Below are positions 1 to 6,498 of a stretch of DNA of 14,916 nucleotides, in pieces. Every line of letters starts with the position of its first letter. Position 1 is the stretch's first letter. The stretch lies in assembly GCA_000435495.1 (NCBI GenBank), contig FR884033.1, forward strand, positions 1 to 14,916, written 5' to 3'. The notes beneath the pieces are model-generated. The model searched no databases, was not told the DNA's origin, and worked only from the letters and a program-made list of their open reading frames with translations. The translations under genes were made by a program, and so were the position numbers. The DNA is from Firmicutes bacterium CAG:552 (lineage in GTDB: Bacteria > Bacillota > Clostridia > Christensenellales > Pumilibacteraceae).

Positions 1-182
1 AAAAGCACCTCTCCGCCGTTTGCGGAAAACACGTTCATAATAATACGGATAGACGTCGTTTTACCTGCGCCGTTTCTGCCAAGAAGTCCGAACGCTTTGC
101 CGCCCTCTGCCGTGAAAGAAACACCCTTGAGAACTTTCTTTTCTCCAAAAGATTTATCGATATTTTTTAATTCAAGTATCAT
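1..182 (-). CDS. ABC transporter ATP-binding protein, N-terminal part (cut by window edge)
   Basis: The visible 60 codons start at ATG (180-182), preceded by GAGGA at 191-195. The protein opens MILELKNIDKSFGEKKVL and carries a Walker A loop at residues 35-43 (GRNGAGKTT), so it binds and hydrolyses ATP to drive a transporter. The phrase after Walker A (SIRIIMNVFSANGGEVL) resembles the ATPases of ABC-2 type exporters (NatA/YhaQ-like) more than the ribosome-bound ABC-F proteins. That is a judgement from family memory on a short piece. The signature motif, Walker B and any membrane partner lie outside the window. The gene follows a long leader region with two promoters, a leader peptide ORF and a terminator, so its expression is probably induced. 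Substrate unknown; a drug or peptide exporter would fit the leader. Confidence 0.9.
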   Translation of the reverse strand, partial: MILELKNIDKSFGEKKVLKGVSFTAEGGKAFGLLGRNGAGKTTSIRIIMNVFSANGGEVL

Positions 183-235
183 ATTTCTTGTCCTCGCTGA
201 TTGTAAATTTTTTTCTTACATACTAAATCGATTCA

Positions 236-248
236 ACAATGTCATTGT
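236..248. repeat. 13-base perfect palindrome (possible operator)
   Basis: ACAATG-T-CATTGT is a perfect inverted repeat with 6-base arms, 54 bases upstream of the ABC gene start. It could be a regulator binding site (GntR- or MarR-type operators have this size), but no convincing promoter is seen beside it and chance is possible in AT-rich DNA. Confidence 0.3.
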
Positions 249-294
249 GTTTTTTATCACGTCACATTTATAATCAATCGTGCGGCTTTTAACG

Positions 295-339
295 TTACAA
301 TACATTATGGATTAAGCCTGTTGTTTTTTTGTAATTCAT
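295..339 (-). CDS. possible second small leader ORF (14 codons)
   Basis: ATG at 337-339 is followed by 13 sense codons and TAA, encoding MNYKKTTGLIHNVL. A GAGG (343-346) lies only 3 bases before the ATG, which is closer than ideal, so translation is uncertain. It sits between the attenuator terminator and the ABC gene. It would be translated only from readthrough transcripts. It may be chance. Confidence 0.25.
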   Translation of the reverse strand: MNYKKTTGLIHNVL

Positions 340-376
340 TTTCCTCGTCGTTAGTTCCTTCTAAAAAGTAATAAAA

Positions 377-408
377 AAGCGCAAGGAAAAATGCTTTTCT
401 CTGCGCTT
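377..408 (-). terminator. intrinsic terminator in the ABC gene leader (attenuator)
   Basis: In minus-strand RNA the arms around 378-390 and 395-407 pair over 13 positions with one mismatch and one G-U pair, closing a 4-base loop. The outer six pairs are AGCGCA/TGCGCT. The stem runs into six T (373-378) and then more T-rich sequence. Nothing else upstream needs terminating except the leader, and the stem overlaps the stop codon of the leader peptide. This makes it a candidate attenuator rather than an operon end. Confidence 0.8.
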
Positions 409-427
409 ATAGCCTTAAGTGTTTCAT
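407..427 (-). CDS. leader peptide MKHLRL upstream of the ABC exporter gene
   Basis: The ORF is ATG AAA CAC TTA AGG CTA TAA. It has the strongest ribosome binding site of the region: GGGAGGT (436-442), with GGAGG ending 9 bases before the ATG. The stop codon overlaps the first bases of the terminator stem (377-408), so a ribosome paused on the last codons or at the stop would cover the stem and prevent termination. Sequence AGGCAG (minus strand, 483-488) can pair with CTGCCT (428-433), which lies between the ribosome binding site and the ATG. Codons 5-6 (AGG C) can instead pair with the same GCCT, so two folds compete. Short leader ORFs of this kind precede drug-inducible resistance genes; the drug link here is inference. 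Confidence 0.65.
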   Translation of the reverse strand: MKHLRL

Positions 428-510
428 AGGCAGTTACCTCCCGTTGAGAGTTTTTGGTTTTTATAATTTGTTGGTTTTCGTTCTGCCTCTTTATCTTGTT
501 TTTGATGTTT

Positions 511-532
511 CAGTATCTCTATAAGAGTACTG
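511..532 (-). promoter_or_regulatory. 5'-end hairpin of the ABC leader transcript
   Basis: In minus-strand RNA, CAGTA-CTCT pairs with AGAG-(A)-TACTG around a 3-base loop: nine pairs with one bulged A. It starts within a few bases of the predicted transcript start, so it may stabilise the 5' end or form part of the attenuator fold. Confidence 0.45.
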
Positions 533-540
533 CTAAATGT

Positions 541-569
541 ATTATAGCACAAAAATTTTGTTTTTTCAA
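541..569 (-). promoter_or_regulatory. proximal sigma-A promoter of the ABC leader
   Basis: On the minus strand TTGAAA (564-569) is followed by a 17-base spacer and a perfect TATAAT (541-546). The transcript would start near 534 and run into the hairpin, leader peptide and terminator before the ABC gene. Confidence 0.85.
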
Positions 570-749
570 GCTTTAACACTCTATCCTATGTGAAATATAT
601 TAAAATCATCTCTTTATTCTGTTTTAAAATATTTTCGTCACTTTTTCGGGTAATTTATCACTCATTTTCTATTTAATTTTGACTTGTCCGTTTCAGCGCA
701 TCCGCTTTTTGTTTTTGTTCTCCCTATGGAACATAAATATTCGTGAAGT

Positions 750-777
750 ATTATAACACGCTATTAAAAAAACTCAA
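750..777 (-). promoter_or_regulatory. distal sigma-A promoter upstream of the ABC leader
   Basis: TTGAGT (772-777), a 16-base spacer and TATAAT (750-755) on the minus strand. It lies just past the rplS terminator and points to the ABC gene. It would add about 200 bases of 5' RNA with no convincing gene. It is either a second promoter for the exporter or the start of an unrecognised small RNA. Confidence 0.55.
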
Positions 778-858
778 ACGGTTAGCTATTGATAACCTAA
801 AAATGTGCAAATTTTTTTTAATATTTCCGATTGATTTAGCCAAAAAAATATAGACGTA

Positions 859-888
859 AAAAGCGCACTCGTAACCGAATGCGCTTTT
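859..888 (-). terminator. intrinsic terminator after rplS
   Basis: Arms 859-871 and 876-888 pair over 13 bases with one G-U pair in minus-strand RNA and a 4-base loop (GTTA), followed by a T run. The other strand also has a run of six T after the stem, so it could stop transcription both ways. It begins about 25 bases after the rplS stop. Confidence 0.9.
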
Positions 889-912
889 TTATTGTACAAT
901 AAAAAATATTGC

Positions 913-1254
913 TTAGATCTTTTCGTCAATCTTAGCTGCCTTGCCGGAGAGCTTACGCAAATAGTAAAGCTTAGCTCTGCGAACTTTACCCTTCTTTACT
1001 ACCTCGATGCGATCGATTCGAGGAGAATGTAACGGGAACGTTCTCTCAATGCCTACGCCGAAAGATACTCTTCTTACGGTAAAGGTTTCGCTAACGCCGC
1101 CGTGCTTGCGAGCAATAACAATACCTTCGTAAGCCTGTAATCTCTCTCTGTTGCCTTCTACGACTTTAACGTAAACTTTTACGGTGTCGCCTACTTCGAA
1201 CTGCGGAATTTCCGCTTTCATGTAATCTTTTTCGATGGATTCGATAATATTCAT
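913..1254 (-). CDS. rplS: 50S ribosomal protein L19
   Basis: The protein is 113 residues, the usual size for bacterial L19, and begins MNIIESIEKDYMKAEIPQF. It contains the family pattern of a beta-rich core (VGDTVKVYVKVVEGNRERLQ, then YEGIVIARKHGG, FTVRRVSFGVGIERTFPLHSP) and the basic C-terminal segment RRAKLYYLRKLSGKAAKI. L19 sits at the interface between the 30S and 50S subunits. A longer frame begins ten codons upstream, but ATG 1252-1254 is chosen because AAGGAGGT lies just before it and homologues begin there. It is transcribed alone, with its own promoter (1330-1358) and terminator (859-888). It is not next to trmD or rimM here, unlike in many genomes. Confidence 0.97.
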   Translation of the reverse strand: MNIIESIEKDYMKAEIPQFEVGDTVKVYVKVVEGNRERLQAYEGIVIARKHGGVSETFTVRRVSFGVGIERTFPLHSPRIDRIEVVKKGKVRRAKLYYLRKLSGKAAKIDEKI

Positions 1255-1272
1255 GACTAACCTCCTTATTTG

Positions 1273-1315
1273 CCGAACGTTCATAAATTGACTTAGCCAA
1301 ATAGCGGAACGCCGG
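1273..1315 (-). promoter_or_regulatory. possible L19 leader hairpin in the rplS 5' UTR
   Basis: CCGGCGTTC (minus strand, 1307-1315) can pair with GAACGTTCGG (1273-1282) as a 5-bp plus a 3-bp helix around a small internal loop. It lies just upstream of the rplS ribosome binding site. Autoregulatory L19 leaders are known in Bacillota. That this is one is inference from position and pairing. Confidence 0.4.
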
Positions 1316-1329
1316 AGTCATACCACAAA

Positions 1330-1358
1330 AGTATATACTATCTGTCAAATAAATGCAA
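1330..1358 (-). promoter_or_regulatory. rplS promoter
   Basis: TTGCAT (1353-1358), 17-base spacer, TATACT (1330-1335) on the minus strand. A TTGACA inside the spacer has no well-spaced -10 and is less likely used. The transcript would start near 1323. Confidence 0.65.
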
Positions 1359-1392
1359 GCGAATTTGACGTAAAAATCGAAAAAACGAAAAT

Positions 1393-2514
1393 TTAATTAA
1401 GATACTCCGCAGATTCTCTAAATCGATTTACGAAGTCGCCGTATTCGTCTTTCATTATCGCTTCTCTTATACGATGAGTAAGGTGGATAAGATACCTTAT
1501 ATTGTGCAAACTAAGCATTCTACCGCCAAGAATTTCGTCGGCATTAATTAGATGTCGAAGATATGCTTTTGTATAATTACGGCAACAATAACAATCGCAC
1601 TCGCTATCAAGCGGCGTAAAATCTTCTTTGTATGCGGCGTTTCGCACAACAATTCTGCCTTTAGAAGAAAATGCCGTGCCGTTGCGAGCAATTCGGGTAG
1701 GTAAAACACAATCCATCATGTCGATTCCTCTCAAAAATCCTTCTACCAGGCAATCCGGACTGCCTACACCCATAAGATATCGAGGCATATTTTCGGGATA
1801 GTGCGGACGCATAACGTCCAACATTTTGTACATAACGTCTTTTGGCTCGCCAACGCTTAATCCGCCGATTGCTATTCCACACTCGGCATATTCGGCAGTC
1901 CTTTTCAACGATTCCAAGCGAAGGTCTTCGTACATGTTTCCCTGAACTATCGGAAAGAGCATTTGATCTTGTCTATGTTTCGCGCTTTTACACCTATTTA
2001 ACCAAGCAAGAGTACGATTCATTGCGTTTGAGGCTTCATCGTGCGGAATACCGTACTTAGTGCATTGATCGAACGCCATAATTATGTCTGCGCCCAAACT
2101 TTGCTCTATTTCCATCGCTTTTTCCGGTGTAAAAAAATGCAAACTTCCGTCAAGGTGCGAATGAAATCCCACTCCGTCATCGTTAATTTTATTGAGCTCG
2201 GCTAACGAAAAAACCTGAAAACCGCCGCTGTCAGTCAAAATAGGTCTGTCCCAAGCCATAAATTTGTGTAAGCCGCCGGCTTTTTCCACCAGTTTATGCC
2301 CCGGACGCATATAGAGATGATATGTGTTAGATAAAATAATCGTTGCATCAACCGATTTCAACTCTTCGGGAGAAAGCGATTTTACCGTAGCTTGGGTGCC
2401 TACCGGCATAAAAACCGGGGTTATTATTTTACCGTGTGGCGTAGTGAGTTCACCCACTCTTGCTCCGGTCTGACGACATTCGTGTATTACTTTGTAGCTA
2501 AAATTTTTATTCAT
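1393..2514 (-). CDS. tgt: tRNA-guanine transglycosylase (queuine/preQ1)
   Basis: At 373 residues this is full length for bacterial Tgt. The enzyme exchanges guanine-34 of Asp, Asn, His and Tyr tRNAs for preQ1, a step in queuosine synthesis. Visible active-site parts are DSGGFQVFSL with Asp95 (general acid/base), FDQC around Asp149, IVQG (189-192), GGLSVGE (217-223) and DCVLPTRIARNG with Asp268, the nucleophile position. The zinc site is complete: Cys306, Cys308, Cys311 and His337 (CDCYCC followed 26 residues later by His). The gene follows queA by 51 bases, and QueA is the next enzyme in the pathway. Its ribosome binding site is weak (GGAA about 6 bases before ATG). Confidence 0.98.
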   Translation of the reverse strand: MNKNFSYKVIHECRQTGARVGELTTPHGKIITPVFMPVGTQATVKSLSPEELKSVDATIILSNTYHLYMRPGHKLVEKAGGLHKFMAWDRPILTDSGGFQVFSLAELNKINDDGVGFHSHLDGSLHFFTPEKAMEIEQSLGADIIMAFDQCTKYGIPHDEASNAMNRTLAWLNRCKSAKHRQDQMLFPIVQGNMYEDLRLESLKRTAEYAECGIAIGGLSVGEPKDVMYKMLDVMRPHYPENMPRYLMGVGSPDCLVEGFLRGIDMMDCVLPTRIARNGTAFSSKGRIVVRNAAYKEDFTPLDSECDCYCCRNYTKAYLRHLINADEILGGRMLSLHNIRYLIHLTHRIREAIMKDEYGDFVNRFRESAEYLN

Positions 2515-2565
2515 CTTAATTTCCGTATAAATTTTATTTTGTTGCCAAACCCTTATTGAATACTA

Positions 2566-3585
2566 TCAATACAAAAAACATGCGTCGCCAAAGCTGAAAA
2601 ATCTGTATTTATGCTCGACTGCGTACTTATAGAAAGCTAACGTTTGTTCCCTTCCGCAAAATGCCGAAACAAGCATCACCAACGTGCTTTCCGGTAAGTG
2701 AAAATTAGTTATAAGCGCATTAACCGTCTTAAACTTGTACGGAGGATATATGAATATATCGGTATCGCCGCAGCATTCTCTTACATAGCCGTTTTCGTCG
2801 GCAACGCTTTCTAAAACTCTTACGCTTGTAGTCCCTACCGCAATTACTCGTCTGCCCTCTCTTACGGCGGCATTTATCGTATCGGCAGCTTCTTTAGACA
2901 CCGAATAGTATTCGCTGTGCATTTTATGATCTAATATATTTTCGGTTTTAACCGGACGAAAAGTGCCTAATCCGACATGTAAAAGGACTTCGACTACTAA
3001 TATTCCTTTATCCGCTATACGTTTCAAAAGTTCGGGAGTAAAATGCAATCCGGCAGTCGGAGCGGCGCTGGAACCGACTATTTTAGAATAAACGGTCTGA
3101 TAACTCTCGTTGTCTTCCAACTTTTTGTGGATATAATGAGGCAGAGGCATTTCACCTATGCTGTTAAGAATATCTTCAAAAACACCGTCGAATTCAAATC
3201 GAACCGTTCTTGCGCCGTCTTCTCCTAAGTCCATCACTGTTGCCGAAAGGTTGTCCGAAAATATTATTTTGTCGCTGCGCATTGCTTTTCGAGCGGGTCT
3301 AACCAAAACTTCCCAATCGGTAAGATTAAGACGCTTATGCAAAAGAAACTCTACTTTGGCTCCGGTTTGCTTATGTCCGAATATTCTGGCAGGTAATACT
3401 CTCGTGTTGTTGATAACTAGCACGTCACCGCATTTTAAATAATCGACGATATCCGAAAACACTTTGTCGGTTATTTGTTGATTATGTCTGTCATAAACAA
3501 GCAATTTTGCGCTGTCTCTCGGTTCAACAGGCTCTTGTGCTATCAATTCTTCCGGTAAATCGTAATAAAAGTCGCTTTTATTCAT
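2566..3585 (-). CDS. queA: S-adenosylmethionine:tRNA ribosyltransferase-isomerase
   Basis: QueA transfers and rearranges the ribosyl part of SAM onto preQ1-modified tRNA, giving epoxyqueuosine. The 339 residues show the family signatures: LPEELIAQEPVEPRDSAKLLV near the start, VINNTRVLPARIFG, PTAGLHFTPELL, LHVGLGTFRPV, AVGTTSVRVLES and the C-terminal TNFHLPESTLVMLVSAF. The length is normal. ATG 3583-3585 lies inside the end of ruvB (8-base overlap) and has GGAG five to seven bases upstream, so translation is probably coupled to ruvB. tgt follows directly, making a two-gene queuosine unit at the end of the ruv operon, an arrangement common in Gram-positive genomes. Confidence 0.98.
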   Translation of the reverse strand: MNKSDFYYDLPEELIAQEPVEPRDSAKLLVYDRHNQQITDKVFSDIVDYLKCGDVLVINNTRVLPARIFGHKQTGAKVEFLLHKRLNLTDWEVLVRPARKAMRSDKIIFSDNLSATVMDLGEDGARTVRFEFDGVFEDILNSIGEMPLPHYIHKKLEDNESYQTVYSKIVGSSAAPTAGLHFTPELLKRIADKGILVVEVLLHVGLGTFRPVKTENILDHKMHSEYYSVSKEAADTINAAVREGRRVIAVGTTSVRVLESVADENGYVRECCGDTDIFIYPPYKFKTVNALITNFHLPESTLVMLVSAFCGREQTLAFYKYAVEHKYRFFSFGDACFLY

Positions 3586-4618
3586 CGGCGCTCTCCATAA
3601 AAGAAATTTGCTTATTCAGCGTCTCAGGCTGCTTAACGCCAAGATGTTTATATGCCGGCAAAAGTGCCACTCGACCTCGAGGCGTGCGAGAAATAAACCC
3701 CAACTGCAACAAAAAAGGTTCTACTACGTCCTCTATCGTAACGCCCTCTTCGTTTATAGACGAAGCCAATGTATCCAATCCCACGGGACCGCCATTGAAT
3801 TTGTTAACGATAGCGTCCAAAACTTTGCGGTCAGTATAATCGAGTCCGAGATCGTCAACCTCGAGATGCGTAAGTGCATGTTTGGCGATCGGCTCGTCAA
3901 TTTTATCGGACCCCATCACCAACGCAAAATCGCTCACTCTCTTTAAAAGTCTGTTTGCTATACGAGGTGTGCCTCTGCTTCGACTCGCTATATTAAATGT
4001 TGCTGCTTCGTCGATGTTAATATTAAGAATATCTGCAGAGCGCTTGATAATACAAGCCAAATCATTAGGGTTATACATTTCAAGACGACATATTACCCCA
4101 AATCTGTCACGTAGCGGTCCTGTAAGCATGCCTGCTCTTGTCGTTGCGCCTATCAAAGTAAAATGAGGCAAAGATAAACGCATGCTCCTTGCGCTCGGAC
4201 CCTTTCCTATAACGATGTCTAATGCAAAATCCTCCATAGCCGGGTAAAGCACTTCTTCGACGGCCCTATTCAGCCTATGAATTTCGTCGACAAAAAGAAC
4301 ATCGTTTTCATTTAGATTTGTGAGAATGGCGGCAAGATCCGCAGCTCTTTCTATAGCCGGACCGCTTGTTATCCTAAGCTGAACGCCGAGTTCGTTAGCG
4401 ATTATATGAGACATCGTTGTTTTGCCCAGTCCGGGAGGACCATACAAAAGAACGTGATCAAGCGCCTCGCCTCTTTTTTTGCTCGCCTCGATAAACACTT
4501 TTAGGTTATGCTTCATCTTCTCTTGTCCGACGTATTCGTCAAAAGTTTTAGGACGTAACGTCGTTTCTTCGTTATCGAAGTCGAGTTTTGTACTTGTTAT
4601 AAATCTCTCGTCGTCCAT
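3578..4618 (-). CDS. ruvB: Holliday junction branch migration ATPase RuvB
   Basis: RuvB is the AAA+ motor that drives branch migration of Holliday junctions with RuvA. The 346-residue protein has Walker A GPPGLGKT (60-67), Walker B with VDEIH (111-114), sensor 1 GATTRAG (157-163), the arginine-finger region GPLRDRFG (167-174) and sensor 2 RGTPRIANRLL (205-215). The C-terminal winged-helix DNA-binding domain ends with GFISRTPRGRVALLPAY. All key residues are present. The ATG directly follows the ruvA stop (TAAATG), and AAGGAG inside the end of ruvA serves as ribosome binding site. It overlaps queA by 8 bases. Confidence 0.99.
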   Translation of the reverse strand: MDDERFITSTKLDFDNEETTLRPKTFDEYVGQEKMKHNLKVFIEASKKRGEALDHVLLYGPPGLGKTTMSHIIANELGVQLRITSGPAIERAADLAAILTNLNENDVLFVDEIHRLNRAVEEVLYPAMEDFALDIVIGKGPSARSMRLSLPHFTLIGATTRAGMLTGPLRDRFGVICRLEMYNPNDLACIIKRSADILNINIDEAATFNIASRSRGTPRIANRLLKRVSDFALVMGSDKIDEPIAKHALTHLEVDDLGLDYTDRKVLDAIVNKFNGGPVGLDTLASSINEEGVTIEDVVEPFLLQLGFISRTPRGRVALLPAYKHLGVKQPETLNKQISFMESADE

Positions 4619-5200
4619 TTAGCTCCTTTTTAGCGCAAGCATAACTATTTCTTCCACGGTTTTGCCGGTCGAGTCTACCTTTTTAACAGCAGACGCAGCT
4701 TCTTGCTTGTTAAATCCTAACGCTACTAATGCATCGACTGCGTCGCTTTTTAAGTCGGATGCGTTCGACGTAGACATGCTTCCGTCGATTTCTTGTAATT
4801 CTTCGTCCAGTTTGTCTTTTAATTCAAGTATAATACGTTCGGCAGTCTTTTTGCCGATACCTTTTATCGAACTAAGCGATTTGTAATCACCGTTAACAAT
4901 ACAAAACGTCAATTCGCTTAACTTAAGTCCGCTTAAAATTCCGATAGCCGCTTTGGGTCCTATGCCGTTAATGGATATCAAGCGCATGAACATGGCTTTT
5001 TCTTCTTTTGAACAAAATCCGTACAGCGACACTCCATTTTCGTTAGCGCTTAAATAGGCAAACAGCTTGGCTGTTTCGCCAAGCTTAAGACTGTTTAAAC
5101 AATATTTACTCGCAGTCATTACGTAACCTATACCGCTTGTCTCTATTACAAGATCGGTGACTCCGATGTCAGCAATTTTACCAATAAAATAATCGTACAT
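4619..5200 (-). CDS. ruvA: Holliday junction DNA-binding protein RuvA
   Basis: RuvA forms the tetramer that holds the four-way junction and recruits RuvB. The 193 residues show the three domains: an OB-fold start (MYDYFIGKIADI, residues 1-62, ending VSLYGF), two helix-hairpin-helix motifs (INGIGPKAA near 76-84 and IKGIGKKTAERI at 112-123), a variable linker near 130-150, and a C-terminal UBA-like domain (SDAVDALVALGF) that contacts RuvB. The longer open frame starting at 5287 is rejected: ATG 5198-5200 has AGAGGT in front and matches the family start. In the loop that carries the two-acid pin in E. coli RuvA, I see Glu54 followed by Asn55, so one acid is present. The gene starts 10 bases after ruvC. 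Confidence 0.97.
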   Translation of the reverse strand: MYDYFIGKIADIGVTDLVIETSGIGYVMTASKYCLNSLKLGETAKLFAYLSANENGVSLYGFCSKEEKAMFMRLISINGIGPKAAIGILSGLKLSELTFCIVNGDYKSLSSIKGIGKKTAERIILELKDKLDEELQEIDGSMSTSNASDLKSDAVDALVALGFNKQEAASAVKKVDSTGKTVEEIVMLALKRS

Positions 5201-5210
5201 AAAACCTCTG

Positions 5211-5702
5211 TCAAACCATAATACGACGACTGAGCGGCGAAGTATTTGCATGGCATATGGCAGCCGCCAAAGCATCTGCGGCATCATCGGGCTTAGGCTC
5301 TTCTTTTAGCCCAAGCAGAGCCTTTACCATATATTGAACTTGCTTTTTTTCCGCTCTACCGTTACCAGTTAGAGCTTGTTTTATCTGCAGCGGCGTATAT
5401 TCAAACAAATTTCCGCATTCGTTTATTGCGCATAGAAGTATAACACCGCGCGCCTGCGCAACTTTTATGCCTGTTGTTATATTGGTGTTGAAGAATAATT
5501 CTTCCACGGAAACGGCATCCGGCTTATACTTTCGAATTATATCGCTTAATGCTTTATACAAAATATCCAATCTTATCGGGATACTTTTGTCTTTTGGCGT
5601 CTGAATAACGCCATAGTCTACGGCAACCATTTGACGCTGTGTCTTGTCGATTACACCGTATCCGATTATGCCGTATCCCGGATCTATGCCCAATATCCGC
5701 AT
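5211..5702 (-). CDS. ruvC: crossover junction endodeoxyribonuclease RuvC
   Basis: RuvC is the dimeric nuclease that cuts Holliday junctions. The 163-residue protein has the four acidic catalytic positions: Asp7 in MRILGIDPGYGIIGYG, Glu67 in VEELFF, and Asp140 and Asp143 in PDDAADALA. The segments NTNITTGIKVAQARG and TPLQIKQALTGNGRAEKKQVQ are typical of the family. Start ATG 5700-5702 shares one base with the stop of the preceding radC-like gene (TAATG), indicating translational coupling. The ruvA gene follows after 10 bases, completing a ruvC-ruvA-ruvB set. Confidence 0.98.
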   Translation of the reverse strand: MRILGIDPGYGIIGYGVIDKTQRQMVAVDYGVIQTPKDKSIPIRLDILYKALSDIIRKYKPDAVSVEELFFNTNITTGIKVAQARGVILLCAINECGNLFEYTPLQIKQALTGNGRAEKKQVQYMVKALLGLKEEPKPDDAADALAAAICHANTSPLSRRIMV

Positions 5703-6496
5703 TATTCCTCTCCTAAAGTCTCTTCCGACGGTTTTTCGTCCTCCATATATATGCCTTCGCTGCGTTTTTTACGGCGCTGTTCGTTCGCATAATGCGAATT
5801 GTCGTCGCTAAAACATGCAAGCAAGTCGGATTCGTAGAAACTGAAATACTCGTCGCCGCCAAAAATTATATGATCGGACAATCTTGCATTTACGCCTGCT
5901 AATAGTACGTTTAGCATCCTTGTAGATTGCAAGTAACTGTCAGAAGGCTTAATGTTTCCGGCAGGATGATTGTGCGCAAGAATAATTTTTTTCGCTTTTG
6001 TTCTCGTAACCAAAGCAAGAATTTTGTTGTTGTTTATAACCACCGAATCGGCTTCACCGTCAGAAATTTTACAAATTTGTAATAGTCTGTCGTTAAGGTC
6101 TAATGCTAAACAATAAATAAATTCACTGTTTCTTCCGTAAAAGTAAGGTCTTAAAACATTTACTGCGTCCGAAAGTCTCGATACGTACTTTTGAGATGCA
6201 AAACAAGAACATTGAATTTTTCGAGATATAGGCAAAAAATCCGCAATAAAACAGGCTGCGTTTTGAGTCATGCCATTTATCGAATATAATTCTTCTTCGG
6301 TAGCTTGAAAAACACCGTACAAGCTGCCGAACGCTTCGATAAGAGCATGAGCTATAGGGTTGGTGTCCTTTCTCGGAATGATAAAGGACAAGAAATACTC
6401 TAATACCTGAAATTCGCTGAACGAAGTTAGTTCCTCATCCTGTTTTGCGGACTGTCTGAGTCTTGCTCTATGTCCTTCATGCAGCTGCTTTTCCAT
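5702..6496 (-). CDS. RadC-like JAB/MPN domain protein with altered metal site
   Basis: The 264-residue protein opens HEGHRARLR and has a helical N-terminal part with a helix-hairpin-helix-like segment (IEAFGSLYGVFQATEEELYSI, about 53-73). A JAB/RadC domain covers about 110-225. The two metal histidines are present in HNHPAG (His175, His177). The aspartate expected 13 residues after His175 is Tyr188 (PSDSY in place of PSxxD), and the glutamate expected about 17 residues before His175 aligns with Lys158. If the alignment holds, this is a non-catalytic or differently acting member; Asp186 might substitute. The last 35 residues are a charged tail. The function of RadC proteins is unsettled. It sits 2 bases after yebC and overlaps ruvC by TAATG, so it is made together with Holliday-junction enzymes. 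Confidence 0.85.
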   Translation of the reverse strand: MEKQLHEGHRARLRQSAKQDEELTSFSEFQVLEYFLSFIIPRKDTNPIAHALIEAFGSLYGVFQATEEELYSINGMTQNAACFIADFLPISRKIQCSCFASQKYVSRLSDAVNVLRPYFYGRNSEFIYCLALDLNDRLLQICKISDGEADSVVINNNKILALVTRTKAKKIILAHNHPAGNIKPSDSYLQSTRMLNVLLAGVNARLSDHIIFGGDEYFSFYESDLLACFSDDNSHYANEQRRKKRSEGIYMEDEKPSEETLGEE

Positions 6497-6498
6497 TA

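Larger units (their letters stand above)
183..912. other. 730-base non-coding region between the ABC gene and rplS
   Basis: This AT-rich stretch holds no ORF of normal size. Seen from the right on the minus strand it contains the rplS terminator (859-888), a distal promoter (750-777), a proximal promoter (541-569), a 5' hairpin near the transcript start (511-532), a leader peptide ORF (407-427), an intrinsic terminator (377-408), a weaker second small ORF (295-339) and a 13-base palindrome (236-248). A 13-codon ORF at 624-665 (MSDKLPEKVTKIF) looks protein-like but has no ribosome binding site. The whole region reads as the control region of the ABC gene. Confidence 0.75.

Noticed and set aside
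681..720. AGCG/CGCT mini-hairpin followed by T-rich plus-strand sequence
   Set aside because: The stem has only four pairs and no plus-strand gene lies upstream.
1166..1348. 60-codon minus-strand frame overlapping the rplS start and promoter
   Set aside because: It is out of frame with rplS, spans the predicted promoter and leader, and has an Arg-rich composition typical of non-coding translation.
5201..5287. N-terminal extension of ruvA
   Set aside because: The extra 29 residues are the end of ruvC in another frame. The internal ATG has a ribosome binding site and fits the family start.
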